In this document: positions 17,561 through 24,352 of the stretch, in pieces
Position numbering within the stretch: position 1 is the stretch's first letter
How the letters are laid out: each line of letters begins with the position of its first letter
Assembly (NCBI GenBank): GCA_017428215.1
Contig: JAFRRH010000030.1
Location: 1 to 60,768, forward strand
Length of the DNA stretch: 60,768 nucleotides
Source of the DNA: Selenomonadaceae bacterium
GTDB taxonomy: Bacteria; Bacillota; Negativicutes; Selenomonadales; Selenomonadaceae
Direction: 5' to 3'
Position numbers and translations under genes: made by a program
The notes under the pieces: generated by a model
The model's database searches: none
The model's input: only the letters and a program-made list of their open reading frames with translations
Told to the model about the DNA's origin: nothing

Positions 17561-18226
17561 ATGGTGGTTAAAGTTGGGCAGTATAACGTTTCAGAAGCCG
17601 CATATGCCTATGCTAAAGGTCGCGAGGACGAAAAATCCGAGAACGCGCTCGATTCTTTGTCGAAACAGTTCAAAGATGTCAATTTCAGCGTCGGAACTAA
17701 GATGTTCAGCGGTAGCGGCACCAATAATATTTCAATCGCGCCGAGTGTCCTTCGTCAAATGGAAAATGACCCTCAAAAGCGGTTGGAATACGAAGCTTTG
17801 ATTTATGATTGCAGTAATGTACTGAATGATTCCTCGAATCGCCCGCCGGGACTTAAGGCGCAAGGCATCGTAATAGGCAACAATGGCGACCTTAGTATGT
17901 GGATGATTTCGCAAAGCAGTAATGAACAGCCTAAACGGTCGATTTTACGCTTCAACGACGATGACAAGAAAAATTTGGCAAATAGTTTGAAGAAAAAGAA
18001 CAAAACTAATGTGACAGTGGCTAAAACAGATAAGGTTGACGCCGAAATTCGCCTACTCAAGAATAAGAAATTGAAATTGGAGCAACAAATCTCGACATCG
18101 GCTAATCAGAACGCCGATTTACAAAAACAACTCGCGCAGATTGAAAATGAACTTCGCCAAAAGGATAATGATACTTATCGCAAGGCACACGCGCAATTTT
18201 CTAACGGAATTGACATAATGGCTTGA
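17561..18226 (+). CDS. DUF6033-like cytosolic protein
   Basis: 221 residues, no signal or membrane segment. The central block (LSKQFKDVNFSVGTKMFSG, then ISIAPSVLRQMENDP) resembles DUF6033 proteins of Clostridia and Negativicutes. The C-terminal quarter (about 165-210) is a predicted coiled coil rich in K, L, Q and E. ATG 17561 was chosen because the ribosome site AAGGAAGGAG ends ten bases upstream; ATG 17552 would abut it. Monocistronic with its own promoter and terminator. Function unknown. Confidence 0.6.
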   Translation: MVVKVGQYNVSEAAYAYAKGREDEKSENALDSLSKQFKDVNFSVGTKMFSGSGTNNISIAPSVLRQMENDPQKRLEYEALIYDCSNVLNDSSNRPPGLKAQGIVIGNNGDLSMWMISQSSNEQPKRSILRFNDDDKKNLANSLKKKNKTNVTVAKTDKVDAEIRLLKNKKLKLEQQISTSANQNADLQKQLAQIENELRQKDNDTYRKAHAQFSNGIDIMA

Positions 18227-18252
18227 ATTAAACTTAAAACGACAAAAAAATT

Positions 18253-18286
18253 AGCCACAACTTCTTGTCAGGGCTTTTTTGTTACT
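18253..18286 (+). terminator. rho-independent terminator
   Basis: AGCCACAA pairs with TTGT and GGGCT around CTTC, followed by six Ts, just downstream of the DUF6033-like gene. Confidence 0.5.
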
Positions 18287-18289
18287 ATT

Positions 18290-19078
18290 CCCGAATCAAT
18301 GTAAATCGGGGCGCACATACTTATTGTTATTATGTTATCTTCAGGAAATATAGCTTGACGCAATAAAAATGTTGAGGCAACTTTGTTTTTAACCAAATTT
18401 TTTATCGTATGAAGATGTGGAGAGTAATAAATAATGTTCGGAGTAATTTTTTTGATTTGAATATGTCATTTATCATCTTGCAAATAAAAAACTGCTGTCA
18501 AGCATTACTAATTTTTCTTCGGCAATATCTTCAAAGGTCAAAATTTCCTTTTCGGATAAAAAATGGTCTTTGTAAGTACAAAAACAACATTCTGATGAAA
18601 AAAATTTATGATAAACAAACTTATTCTCTAATTCAGCTTTGTAATTTGTAATTGCAAGGTCAATTTTATCATTTTCGAGCAGATTTAATGAGTCAATGCC
18701 GCCGGTTTCTATAATATCGAAATTTATACTCGGAAATTTGTTTTTGAAGTCGCCAAGTATTCTCGGAAGAAAAATTGTTCCAATCTGAATCGGAATTGCC
18801 AAACGAATTATATTTCTGTTAGTCATTCGATTTATTTCATCATTTAATTCTTGAATTTGGCTCAGGATATTTGAAATCTTAACGAAAAGTTTATATCCGT
18901 CTTGAGTTATGATTATTTTTTTACCTTGTCGATGAAGAAGATTTAATTTTGTTTCCGATTCTAAATCGCGAATTGCAATACTGATAGTAGGTTGAGAAAC
19001 ATTAAGGACTTGCGACGCCTTAGTTATGTTTTGAAGCTTGCAAACCTCGCAGAAATAATACATTTGATTCAATGTCAT
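18290..19078 (-). pseudogene. LysR-family regulator with two frameshifts
   Basis: The open part (18473-19078, ATG after AAGGTGATATTC) has the LysR HTH (NITKASQVLNVSQPTISIAI) and half of the effector domain, stopping at SSFLFAR. The remainder continues in other frames: INDIFKSKK, then TPNIIYYSPHLHTIKNLVKN and RQAIFPEDNIITISMCAPIY. The breaks fall at a T6 and an A7 run. It is divergent from the DUF441 gene with about 100 bases between, the usual LysR-target layout. A truncated product of about 201 residues could still bind DNA. Confidence 0.75.
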
Positions 19079-19126
19079 GAATATCACCTTATTGTTTTTA
19101 ACTATAAGCAAATAGAATATAAGTAT

Positions 19127-19155
19127 TTCACAAAAATTGAGGGTTTAACTATAAT
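19127..19155 (+). promoter_or_regulatory. sigma-A-type promoter for the DUF441 gene
   Basis: TTCACA (19127-19132), a 17-base spacer and TATAAT (19150-19155), 26 bases before ATG 19182 in the LysR-DUF441 divergent interval. Confidence 0.5.
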
Positions 19156-19181
19156 GAATCAAACTTTTTGGAGGAATTTTT

Positions 19182-19625
19182 ATGAATGAGTACGGTTTAG
19201 CCATATTTCTCCTGATTTTAGGCTTTGCAGGTCGTAATGAGAGCTTAATTTATTCGATGATTATCATTTTAACGCTAAAATGCTTGAAACAAGATTATCT
19301 TATGTATTTACTTAGCGATAAGGGCTTAAATATAGGAGTTACAATACTTACTGCGGCAATATTGGTTAAATTATTTGACGGTTCGGTCGATATAAGTATT
19401 TTTTTTGAATCATTCAAGACAAAACTTGGAATTATTACGATATTGTCAGGAATATTAACTGCAGCGGCGGCAGGTCGCGGAATAATTGCTCTGCAAAATA
19501 ATCCCGAAATGATTTCATCGCTTGTAATAGGAACTATAGCAGGTATATTTTTCTTCAAAGGAGTTGCTGTCGGTCCTTTAATAGCCGCAGGATTTGCATA
19601 TTTTATCATGATTATAATTAAGTGA
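19182..19625 (+). CDS. DUF441-family membrane protein
   Basis: 147 residues with four to five hydrophobic segments. Family features: NESLIYSMIIILTLK at the start, the GLNIGVTILTAAILV segment, AAAGRGIIALQNNPEM and the C-terminal GTIAGIFFFKGVAVGPLIAA. GGAGG precedes ATG 19182. DUF441 proteins have no settled function. A small acidic membrane protein follows 11 bases downstream in the same unit. Confidence 0.85.
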   Translation: MNEYGLAIFLLILGFAGRNESLIYSMIIILTLKCLKQDYLMYLLSDKGLNIGVTILTAAILVKLFDGSVDISIFFESFKTKLGIITILSGILTAAAAGRGIIALQNNPEMISSLVIGTIAGIFFFKGVAVGPLIAAGFAYFIMIIIK

Positions 19626-19635
19626 GGCTGATTTT

Positions 19636-19791
19636 ATGAAAAAGCTACTTCTGCTCATAATTTTTATTCTGCTTTGGACTATATTTATAGTTTTTGGCAG
19701 AGATTTAAGCGAAAATAATTCAGATGAACCGGAAAATGACTACAAAACAGATTATGAGTATTTTAACGGCGATTATTACGATAATGATTAA
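19636..19791 (+). CDS. 51-residue membrane-anchored acidic protein
   Basis: A short gene with one N-terminal hydrophobic segment (KKLLLLIIFILLWTIFIVFG) and a tail of about 28 residues dominated by Asp, Glu, Asn and Tyr, ending DYYDND. ATG 19636 is preceded by GAGG and lies 11 bases after the DUF441 stop; a terminator follows at once, so the two probably form an operon. Family not recognised. Confidence 0.6.
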   Translation: MKKLLLLIIFILLWTIFIVFGRDLSENNSDEPENDYKTDYEYFNGDYYDND

Positions 19792-19792
19792 A

Positions 19793-19827
19793 AAATTAGC
19801 CCCTAATCAACTTCGAGGCTAATTTTT
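19793..19827. terminator. bidirectional terminator
   Basis: AAATTAGCC and GGCTAATTT pair around a 13-base loop region and serve both the plus-strand small gene and the convergent minus-strand operon. Confidence 0.65.
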
Positions 19828-20068
19828 ATTCCAAATCGAGGTATCTTGTTGTTGTATTGCGTTTAACTGTCTTTTTTATCTTCCTAAAGTCTGATGAATC
19901 GCGGTCGCCTATGATTATATTTTCCGTCTGCATGAATGTTTCCAAATTTTCTATGTCACTCGACGAAATATTACTGCGCGGATTCTTCATCGTGATTGTG
20001 CGCGTGTCTCCGTCCAAAAATACGCACTCGATATTCAAAAGCGACGCAGTTTTTACTATATCAGCCAT
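19826..20068 (-). CDS. DUF2922-like small protein
   Basis: 80 residues, last gene of a four-gene minus-strand operon. The pattern CVFLDGDTRTITMKNPRSNI, SSSDIENLETFMQTENIIIG matches DUF2922 (beta strands, NP turn, helix, short strand). Its ATG overlaps the stop of the upstream gene (TAATG). DUF2922 is usually paired with DUF1659, as here. Function unknown. Confidence 0.55.
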   Translation of the reverse strand: MADIVKTASLLNIECVFLDGDTRTITMKNPRSNISSSDIENLETFMQTENIIIGDRDSSDFRKIKKTVKRNTTTRYLDLE

Positions 20069-20253
20069 TATATCACGCTCTCTTTCGTGATTTTCGTTAC
20101 TCCGACGTATGTATCGGTCGTTAAGGCTACTAACATCTGCGCGAACTGCCTCAATTTGTCATTTGTCGCTTGCGGATTGATATAACTGACATTTGTCGTA
20201 TTTTTTCTGCCTGAACCGCTCGTAGTTTCGATTTCTAAGCTGATTTTAGCCAC
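20068..20253 (-). CDS. DUF1659-like small protein
   Basis: 61 residues. VSYINPQATNDKLRQFAQML and LTTDTYVGVTKITKESVI fit the DUF1659 pattern (strand, N-P-A-T turn, amphipathic helix, strand). GTG 20253 follows GGAGGAAG. It overlaps the upstream gene by 8 bases and the downstream one by one base. Confidence 0.55.
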   Translation of the reverse strand: MAKISLEIETTSGSGRKNTTNVSYINPQATNDKLRQFAQMLVALTTDTYVGVTKITKESVI

Positions 20254-20500
20254 TGTATATCACTTCCTCCTCAATCGAGACGATTTTGCAACTTTCAATC
20301 TTAACAACAGGCTCGCCGTCGTCGGATACGAATGTTTGATAGAAATTAGCGAATTCGTTATTGGCATTGGCGTTAATCGACTGGATTTTAGACTTAACAG
20401 CCATTAAATCGTCATTGGCGACGCCCTCGAAGGTGATATTGCGGGTCGAATCGTCATCATAGAGCAAAGTGACGACTACATTATTCGTTAGCGACGACAT
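20246..20500 (-). CDS. hypothetical small protein of the DUF1659/DUF2922-like operon
   Basis: 84 residues. The opening (VVVTLLYDDDSTRNITFEGV) looks like the same strand-turn-strand start as the neighbours, then a helix (LMAVKSKIQSINANANNEFA) and a KIESCKIVSIEEEV strand. ATG 20500 lies inside the upstream gene. Related by design to its neighbours but not assigned to a family. Confidence 0.5.
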   Translation of the reverse strand: MSSLTNNVVVTLLYDDDSTRNITFEGVANDDLMAVKSKIQSINANANNEFANFYQTFVSDDGEPVVKIESCKIVSIEEEVIYSG

Positions 20501-20705
20501 TTTGATTCACCGTCCTTACTGCGTCTTCCGGGTCGTATTTATTTTGAAAATTCACGATAGAAAGGAGCTGATTTAAGCCGCCGACTATGATATTGGCATT
20601 AGATTGTTGTGCATCGACGCCGTGCAGGGTAAAACTCTTGCCGTATGACTTGAAATTGTTCAAAGTCACCTTTCCGACCTTATCAGTTGTAAATTCATAG
20701 GTCAT
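20481..20705 (-). CDS. hypothetical small protein, first gene of the operon
   Basis: 74 residues, beginning MTYEFTTDKVGKVTLNNFKS, with a central helix (NANIIVGGLNQLLSIVNFQN). ATG 20705 follows GGCGAGGTGG; GTG 20714 is too close to that site. Divergent from the first double-glycine peptide gene. Function unknown. Confidence 0.5.
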   Translation of the reverse strand: MTYEFTTDKVGKVTLNNFKSYGKSFTLHGVDAQQSNANIIVGGLNQLLSIVNFQNKYDPEDAVRTVNQNVVANE

Positions 20706-20730
20706 ATTAACCACCTCGCCGCCATTTTAA

Positions 20731-20787
20731 TTGACAAGCAAAAAAAAATCAAGTAGACTTGTAACGAAATCGATTTTCCAACGTATA
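20731..20787 (+). promoter_or_regulatory. promoter with conserved TGTAAC-N16-CGTATA block (unit 1)
   Basis: TTGACA (20731-20736), 17 bases, TAGACT (20754-20759), immediately followed by TGTAAC (20760-20765), 16 bases and CGTATA (20782-20787), 32 bases before the start codon. The second pair has the spacing and shape of an extracytoplasmic-function sigma promoter but could be an operator or leader element for the sigma-A promoter. Confidence 0.65.
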
Positions 20788-20819
20788 AGTAACAGAAAAC
20801 AAATTGGAGGCTGATAATT

Positions 20820-21164
20820 ATGGCTGATAAAGACAAATACGCGGACGAAAAATTGAGCGACGAGGAACTCGACCAAGTTGCTGGCGGAACTGTAGGAGAA
20901 TACGATGAATTGCGAGATTTGTTTGGCACAGTAAAAAGACGCTATGTTGGTAGTCGTAGAGATGTTCATACGTTTGAAGGTCGTCTAGATGATGAAGAGA
21001 TAAAAAGTTGGCTTAGAAGTAATTTAAACATCGACGCACAAATAAATTATAAGCGTTGGTTTCCCTGGCAAGACGGCGATCCGAATGTTTACACTCGAAA
21101 TGGTCAATCATTGACGCACGAACAAGTTGTTGCAGAAGTTAAAGACAAATTAATGAATGGATAA
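20820..21164 (+). CDS. double-glycine-leader small protein 1
   Basis: 114 residues. The first 23 residues are an acidic leader ending KLSDEELDQVAGG, which matches the GG-type leaders cleaved by C39 peptidase-ABC exporters in bacteriocins and other exported peptides. The remaining 91 residues are charged and soluble (LRDLFGTVKRRYVGSRR, SLTHEQVVAEVKDKLMNG), with no Cys, so no disulfide or lanthionine is expected. TTGGAGG precedes the ATG. Its leader resembles five others in the window. No exporter or modification enzyme is nearby. Function inferred only from the leader. Confidence 0.7.
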   Translation: MADKDKYADEKLSDEELDQVAGGTVGEYDELRDLFGTVKRRYVGSRRDVHTFEGRLDDEEIKSWLRSNLNIDAQINYKRWFPWQDGDPNVYTRNGQSLTHEQVVAEVKDKLMNG

Positions 21165-21191
21165 CCAATTCGCTAAAAATTAAAGCAAAAA

Positions 21192-21222
21192 AAGCCCTTC
21201 GGCACATGTCGGAGGGTTTTTT
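21192..21222 (+). terminator. terminator, cassette copy 1
   Basis: CCCTTCGGC and GTCGGAGGG pair around ACAT, then six Ts. Near-identical copies end the next three units. Confidence 0.75.
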
Positions 21223-21224
21223 CG

Positions 21225-21281
21225 TTGACGGAGTAAAAAATTTCTGTTAGACTTGTAACGAAAAGGAATTTGAGACGTATA
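21225..21281 (+). promoter_or_regulatory. promoter with conserved TGTAAC-N16-CGTATA block (unit 2)
   Basis: TTGACG (21225-21230), 17 bases, TAGACT (21248-21253), then TGTAAC (21254-21259), 16 bases, CGTATA (21276-21281). Start codon 31 bases on. Same geometry as unit 1. Confidence 0.65.
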
Positions 21282-21312
21282 AAGGAATGAAAACAGAAAG
21301 GAGACGATAAAA

Positions 21313-21489
21313 ATGGCAACACGCGAAGAAAATCTTAAAAAAATCAACGACGAACTCGAAAAACTCGATGATGAGCAACTCGAACAGATTGCGGGCGGAA
21401 GAAAGATGCATATGATTGAACAAAATCAGGAAACCGACACAGCCCAAAACATCTTCCAAAATCAGCTTATTGCAAAAAAACCTCTATAA
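21313..21489 (+). CDS. double-glycine-leader peptide 2
   Basis: 58 residues: a 29-residue leader (KKINDELEKLDDEQLEQIAGG region, ending EQIAGG) and a 29-residue mature part (RKMHMIEQNQETDTAQNIFQ, NQLIAKKPL). AGAAAGGAGA precedes ATG 21313. The clean split and size are bacteriocin- or signal-peptide-like, although the mature part is not strongly hydrophobic or cationic. Flanked by the same terminator and promoter cassettes as its neighbours. Confidence 0.65.
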   Translation: MATREENLKKINDELEKLDDEQLEQIAGGRKMHMIEQNQETDTAQNIFQNQLIAKKPL

Positions 21490-21524
21490 CCAACAAAAAC
21501 GCGGCGAACGGTCGCAATCGGTAA

Positions 21525-21559
21525 AAAAAGCCCTTCGGCAGATGTCGGAGGGTTTTTTC
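21525..21559 (+). terminator. terminator, cassette copy 2
   Basis: CCCTTCGGC and GTCGGAGGG around AGAT, then six Ts. Confidence 0.75.
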
Positions 21560-21560
21560 G

Positions 21561-21618
21561 TTGACGGAGCGGAAATTTTTTGCTAAAATCTGTAACGAAA
21601 ACGGATTTTGAACGTATA
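21561..21618 (+). promoter_or_regulatory. promoter with conserved TGTAAC-N16-CGTATA block (unit 3)
   Basis: TTGACG (21561-21566), 17 bases, TAAAAT (21584-21589), then TGTAAC (21591-21596), 16 bases, CGTATA (21613-21618). Start codon 31 bases on. Confidence 0.65.
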
Positions 21619-21649
21619 AGTGATAGAAAACAATTTGGAGGTCGATAAT

Positions 21650-21964
21650 ATGGCTGTGGAAGACAAATACGCGGACGAAATGTTGAGAGACGAGGAACTT
21701 GACGGCGTGGCGGGCGGTTCTATACGTGTTCCAGAGGAATTAGCTAAAAAAGCAGGTCTTACGTTAAAAAAAGAGGACGGTTCGCCTGGAGAGTTCGGTA
21801 CTTTTTGTAATACCGGCGATTATTACTGGCGCGGAAATAAAATTTCAGATGAAGATGCACATAATATAATACATTTCATTCGTAGCAAGGATAAGGTTCC
21901 GAATAGCATTGAAGAAGTTAATACATTTCGTGAAAATATGCGCAAAAACCGTAACGCTAAATGA
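21650..21964 (+). CDS. double-glycine-leader small protein 3
   Basis: 104 residues. The 23-residue leader ends MLRDEELDGVAGG and is a close relative of leader 1. The mature part (RVPEELAKKAGLTLKKEDGS, FGTFCNTGDYYWRGNKISDE) holds a single Cys. The N-terminal mature stretch recalls Nif11/NHLP-type helices only vaguely. TTTGGAGG precedes ATG 21650. No enzyme genes nearby. Confidence 0.68.
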   Translation: MAVEDKYADEMLRDEELDGVAGGSIRVPEELAKKAGLTLKKEDGSPGEFGTFCNTGDYYWRGNKISDEDAHNIIHFIRSKDKVPNSIEEVNTFRENMRKNRNAK

Positions 21965-21985
21965 ATCGATTGGAAAGTAAAAAAA

Positions 21986-22016
21986 AGCCCTTCGGCACAT
22001 GTCGGAGGGTTTTTTC
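21986..22016 (+). terminator. terminator, cassette copy 3
   Basis: CCCTTCGGC and GTCGGAGGG around ACAT, then Ts. Confidence 0.75.
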
Positions 22017-22017
22017 G

Positions 22018-22045
22018 TTGACGGAGAAAAATTTTATGCTAGAAT
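22018..22045 (+). promoter_or_regulatory. sigma-A-type promoter of the toxin-antitoxin pair
   Basis: TTGACG (22018-22023), 16 bases, TAGAAT (22040-22045). It shares the GTTGACGGAG stretch of the peptide cassettes but lacks the TGTAAC-CGTATA block. Confidence 0.55.
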
Positions 22046-22063
22046 ATTCTTGAGGTGATTGAA

Positions 22064-22303
22064 ATGGCAGAGATGACAAACATAGCGATTGATAGTGAAG
22101 ATTTGAAAGAATTTAATGAGAAAAGCGGAATGAGTATGACAGAATGCATAAAAATATTGATTAACAGCGTAAAGTATGGCGGGAAATTGGAACTCGACCC
22201 GTTTTGGAGCGATGAGAATCAAACTGTTTTAAGAGAAATTCGCGAAGATGCGGAACAAGGGCGCAATATGCACGAACACGAATTGATTGAGGTCGACGAA
22301 TGA
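22064..22303 (+). CDS. RelB/DinJ-type antitoxin
   Basis: 79 residues with a ribbon-helix-helix-like start (TNIAIDSEDLKEFNEKSGMS, MTECIKILI) and a C-terminal acidic tail (LREIREDAEQGRNMHEHELI) expected to wrap and neutralise the toxin. ATG 22064 follows GAGGTGA; the ATG ends 4 bases into the toxin gene (overlap 22300-22303). Such antitoxins usually repress their own promoter. Confidence 0.8.
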   Translation: MAEMTNIAIDSEDLKEFNEKSGMSMTECIKILINSVKYGGKLELDPFWSDENQTVLREIREDAEQGRNMHEHELIEVDE

Positions 22304-22563
22304 AACTTTTATGGCATGATAAGGCATGGGCGGGTTATAAGTATTGGCAAATGCAGGACAAAAAGACGCTGAAACGAATAAATAATCTGCTGAATGACAT
22401 TGAACGCAACGGCTACAACTGTATAGGCAAGCCTGAACCGTTAAAAGGCGACTTATTGGGTTGGTGGAGCGTCCGAATCGATGAAAAAAACCGTTTGCTA
22501 TTTAAAATCGACGGCGAAATTGTGGAAATATATCAATGTGGAACTCATTACGGCGATAAATAA
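22300..22563 (+). CDS. yoeB: YoeB-family mRNA interferase toxin
   Basis: 87 residues of the RelE/YoeB fold: LLWHDKAWAGYKYWQMQDKK, GKPEPLKGDLLGWWSVRI, KNRLLF and GTHYGDK. By comparison with E. coli YoeB, the catalytic Glu (KPEPL), both Arg positions (SVRI and NRL) and the C-terminal His (THY) are kept, so activity is likely; the usual EHRL is KNRL and three residues extend the C terminus. It cleaves mRNA at the ribosome A site in characterised relatives. Paired with a RelB-like rather than YefM-like antitoxin. Confidence 0.85.
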   Translation: MKLLWHDKAWAGYKYWQMQDKKTLKRINNLLNDIERNGYNCIGKPEPLKGDLLGWWSVRIDEKNRLLFKIDGEIVEIYQCGTHYGDK

Positions 22564-22567
22564 TAAA

Positions 22568-22600
22568 AAAGCCCTTCGGCGAATGTCGGAGGGTTTTTTC
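22568..22600 (+). terminator. terminator, cassette copy 4
   Basis: CCCTTCGGC and GTCGGAGGG around GAAT, then six Ts, at the end of the toxin gene. Convergent with the minus-strand MATE gene. Confidence 0.75.
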
Positions 22601-22618
22601 GTTGATTGATTGAAAATT

Positions 22619-24277
22619 TTACTCGTTAATTTGCAGATAAAGATTGTTAGTGCCGAGCGTTGAGTTAAATTTATATTTTCTAATGTCAGTACACGATTTA
22701 ATCAGCGAAATTGCTTCGGCATTGGCAGAGTAATCAAATAAATTCCCGGTTCCGCGCAAGGTTAAACATAATTTATCATCGCGGAAGATATGAATCGCAA
22801 GAAAATCATTTTTGCCCGTGTCACTGAATTTTTTTAGTAATGTCAGCCAATCACTCAAAAATTTTAATGCGGCAGGCGATAAAAATTCTTTTAGACGTTC
22901 ATTTTGCTCCGAAGTAAATCCGATTTTGCGGTCGGCAACCATAAACAGCGACGGCTTAAAAAATTCTTGCGCAAGCAATAAAATCGTTTTGAAATTACCA
23001 TTTTGCTTGATAATAATTGCGCCGAAGAATAAAATAACGGCAGCAACGACTTCAGCAAATAAAAAACTCCAAAAAACATATTCGTGAGCGGCAAAAGTCA
23101 GGAAAAAAATAATGGCGACGATTGAACGCGCAAATTCCGTGACGTTGGATAAAATTTTATGGTCGGTGCTAAGATAAATCGTGATGAAAATCGAATTTAC
23201 AGCCGCTAAAACAACCGATAAACTGTAAATTTTCAGCGCGTCGGCGGCAAAAGCATAATCGGAAGGATTTAAACTTGATTGAGTAACCAAAAACTCCGCG
23301 CCGAAGAAAATCACCACTGCAGGAAGAACCGCGAATATCACGGCGCGAATCAAAGCAGTTTTGAATATCAAAAACAGCGACGAGACGTTTTTATCGCCAA
23401 ATTCAACAGCAAAAAGTGGCGGAATTGGTTGCCAAGTAACTTGCGCGTGAAGTCGGCAAATTCTAATCGCAACTTGAAGGACGGCAAAGACTGCAACGCC
23501 AGATTCGCCGTAAAAATGCAGAAAAAATACGTTGAACAGGTAAACCAGAAAGAGACTGTAAAATTTCCCTGCGGAAGGACTGCTGCCGGCGTAAATTAAA
23601 TTCCAAGCGGAGTTTATCGGCTCTTGAATCTCGGCGAAAAGATTCGATTTAAAATTTTTATGCAACAGCACACCGCTGAAAATCAGAATAAAAATTTCTG
23701 CAAAAATCATGCCGATAACCAGAGAAATTATTCCCAACGCAAAAATTTTTTCGCAGATAATGCAAGCAATCACGTTCACGACCATAATCAGCACGTAAAT
23801 TCGGCGGATTCTGCTTTGCAAGCCGATAATTTTAACGAATTGCCAGACGTATGAACTTAAAATCAGTAAAATTCCGGAGACCGCCAAAGCTTTGCCGTAA
23901 TCTTGCGCCAAAAGTTTCAAATTATCGGGCACTTCCAATATTTTTAGCAGGTTATCGAAAAAAATCAGCACGAGAGCCGCCAAAATTATTCCGATGACGA
24001 TTGAGAGCGTCAAAGCCAATTTGGAATAGGAACGCGCCCGCAAAGTTTGATTTTCGCTGATTTCTTCGAGCGTTTTAATCAATCCGCCGTAATTTATCCA
24101 ATAACCGAGCGTCTCGAACAGAAAATAAATCGGCATGAAAAGCGAAACGACTGCCAAACCCGATTCGCCGAAAAAATATCCAGCCAAAATGGTATTGCTC
24201 ACGACCAGCGGGATTTTATCGGGCGGCATCATGTAGCCTTTGTAAAGATTTTGAATATATTTTTGTTCAGTGTTCAT
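22619..24277 (-). CDS. MATE-type transporter with C-terminal ATPase-like domain
   Basis: 552 residues. Residues about 1-440 have the twelve-segment MATE layout (MMPPDKIPLVVSNTILAGYF start; QVTWQPIPPLFAVEFGDK between halves). About 110 further residues lie outside the membrane and end LCLTLRGTGNLFDYSANAEA, ISLIKSCTDIRKYKFNSTLG, TNNLYLQI, which resembles the last strands of anti-sigma-type HATPase_c_2 domains (RD-G-FDP, then Y-G-N-L). The start of such a domain, with the N box, is not clear. ATG 24277 follows GAGGAATAATC. A terminator separates it from the upstream operon. The fused regulator is the odd feature. Confidence 0.7.
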   Translation of the reverse strand: MNTEQKYIQNLYKGYMMPPDKIPLVVSNTILAGYFFGESGLAVVSLFMPIYFLFETLGYWINYGGLIKTLEEISENQTLRARSYSKLALTLSIVIGIILAALVLIFFDNLLKILEVPDNLKLLAQDYGKALAVSGILLILSSYVWQFVKIIGLQSRIRRIYVLIMVVNVIACIICEKIFALGIISLVIGMIFAEIFILIFSGVLLHKNFKSNLFAEIQEPINSAWNLIYAGSSPSAGKFYSLFLVYLFNVFFLHFYGESGVAVFAVLQVAIRICRLHAQVTWQPIPPLFAVEFGDKNVSSLFLIFKTALIRAVIFAVLPAVVIFFGAEFLVTQSSLNPSDYAFAADALKIYSLSVVLAAVNSIFITIYLSTDHKILSNVTEFARSIVAIIFFLTFAAHEYVFWSFLFAEVVAAVILFFGAIIIKQNGNFKTILLLAQEFFKPSLFMVADRKIGFTSEQNERLKEFLSPAALKFLSDWLTLLKKFSDTGKNDFLAIHIFRDDKLCLTLRGTGNLFDYSANAEAISLIKSCTDIRKYKFNSTLGTNNLYLQINE

Positions 24278-24290
24278 GATTATTCCTCGC

Positions 24291-24336
24291 AAAAAAAATT
24301 TCCGTCGCCTGCAATCAGACAACGGATTTTTTTTTA
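24291..24336. terminator. bidirectional terminator after the long operon
   Basis: On the minus strand CCGTTGTC and GGCGACGG pair around TGATTGCA, followed by AAATTTTTTTT. The other strand also ends in a T9 run. Confidence 0.6.
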
Positions 24337-24352
24337 TCGTTTTATAAGCTGA

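Noticed and set aside
20820..21964. Lanthipeptide or other RiPP cluster
   Set aside because: No LanM, radical SAM, YcaO or other modifying enzyme is in the window, and the mature parts almost lack Cys.
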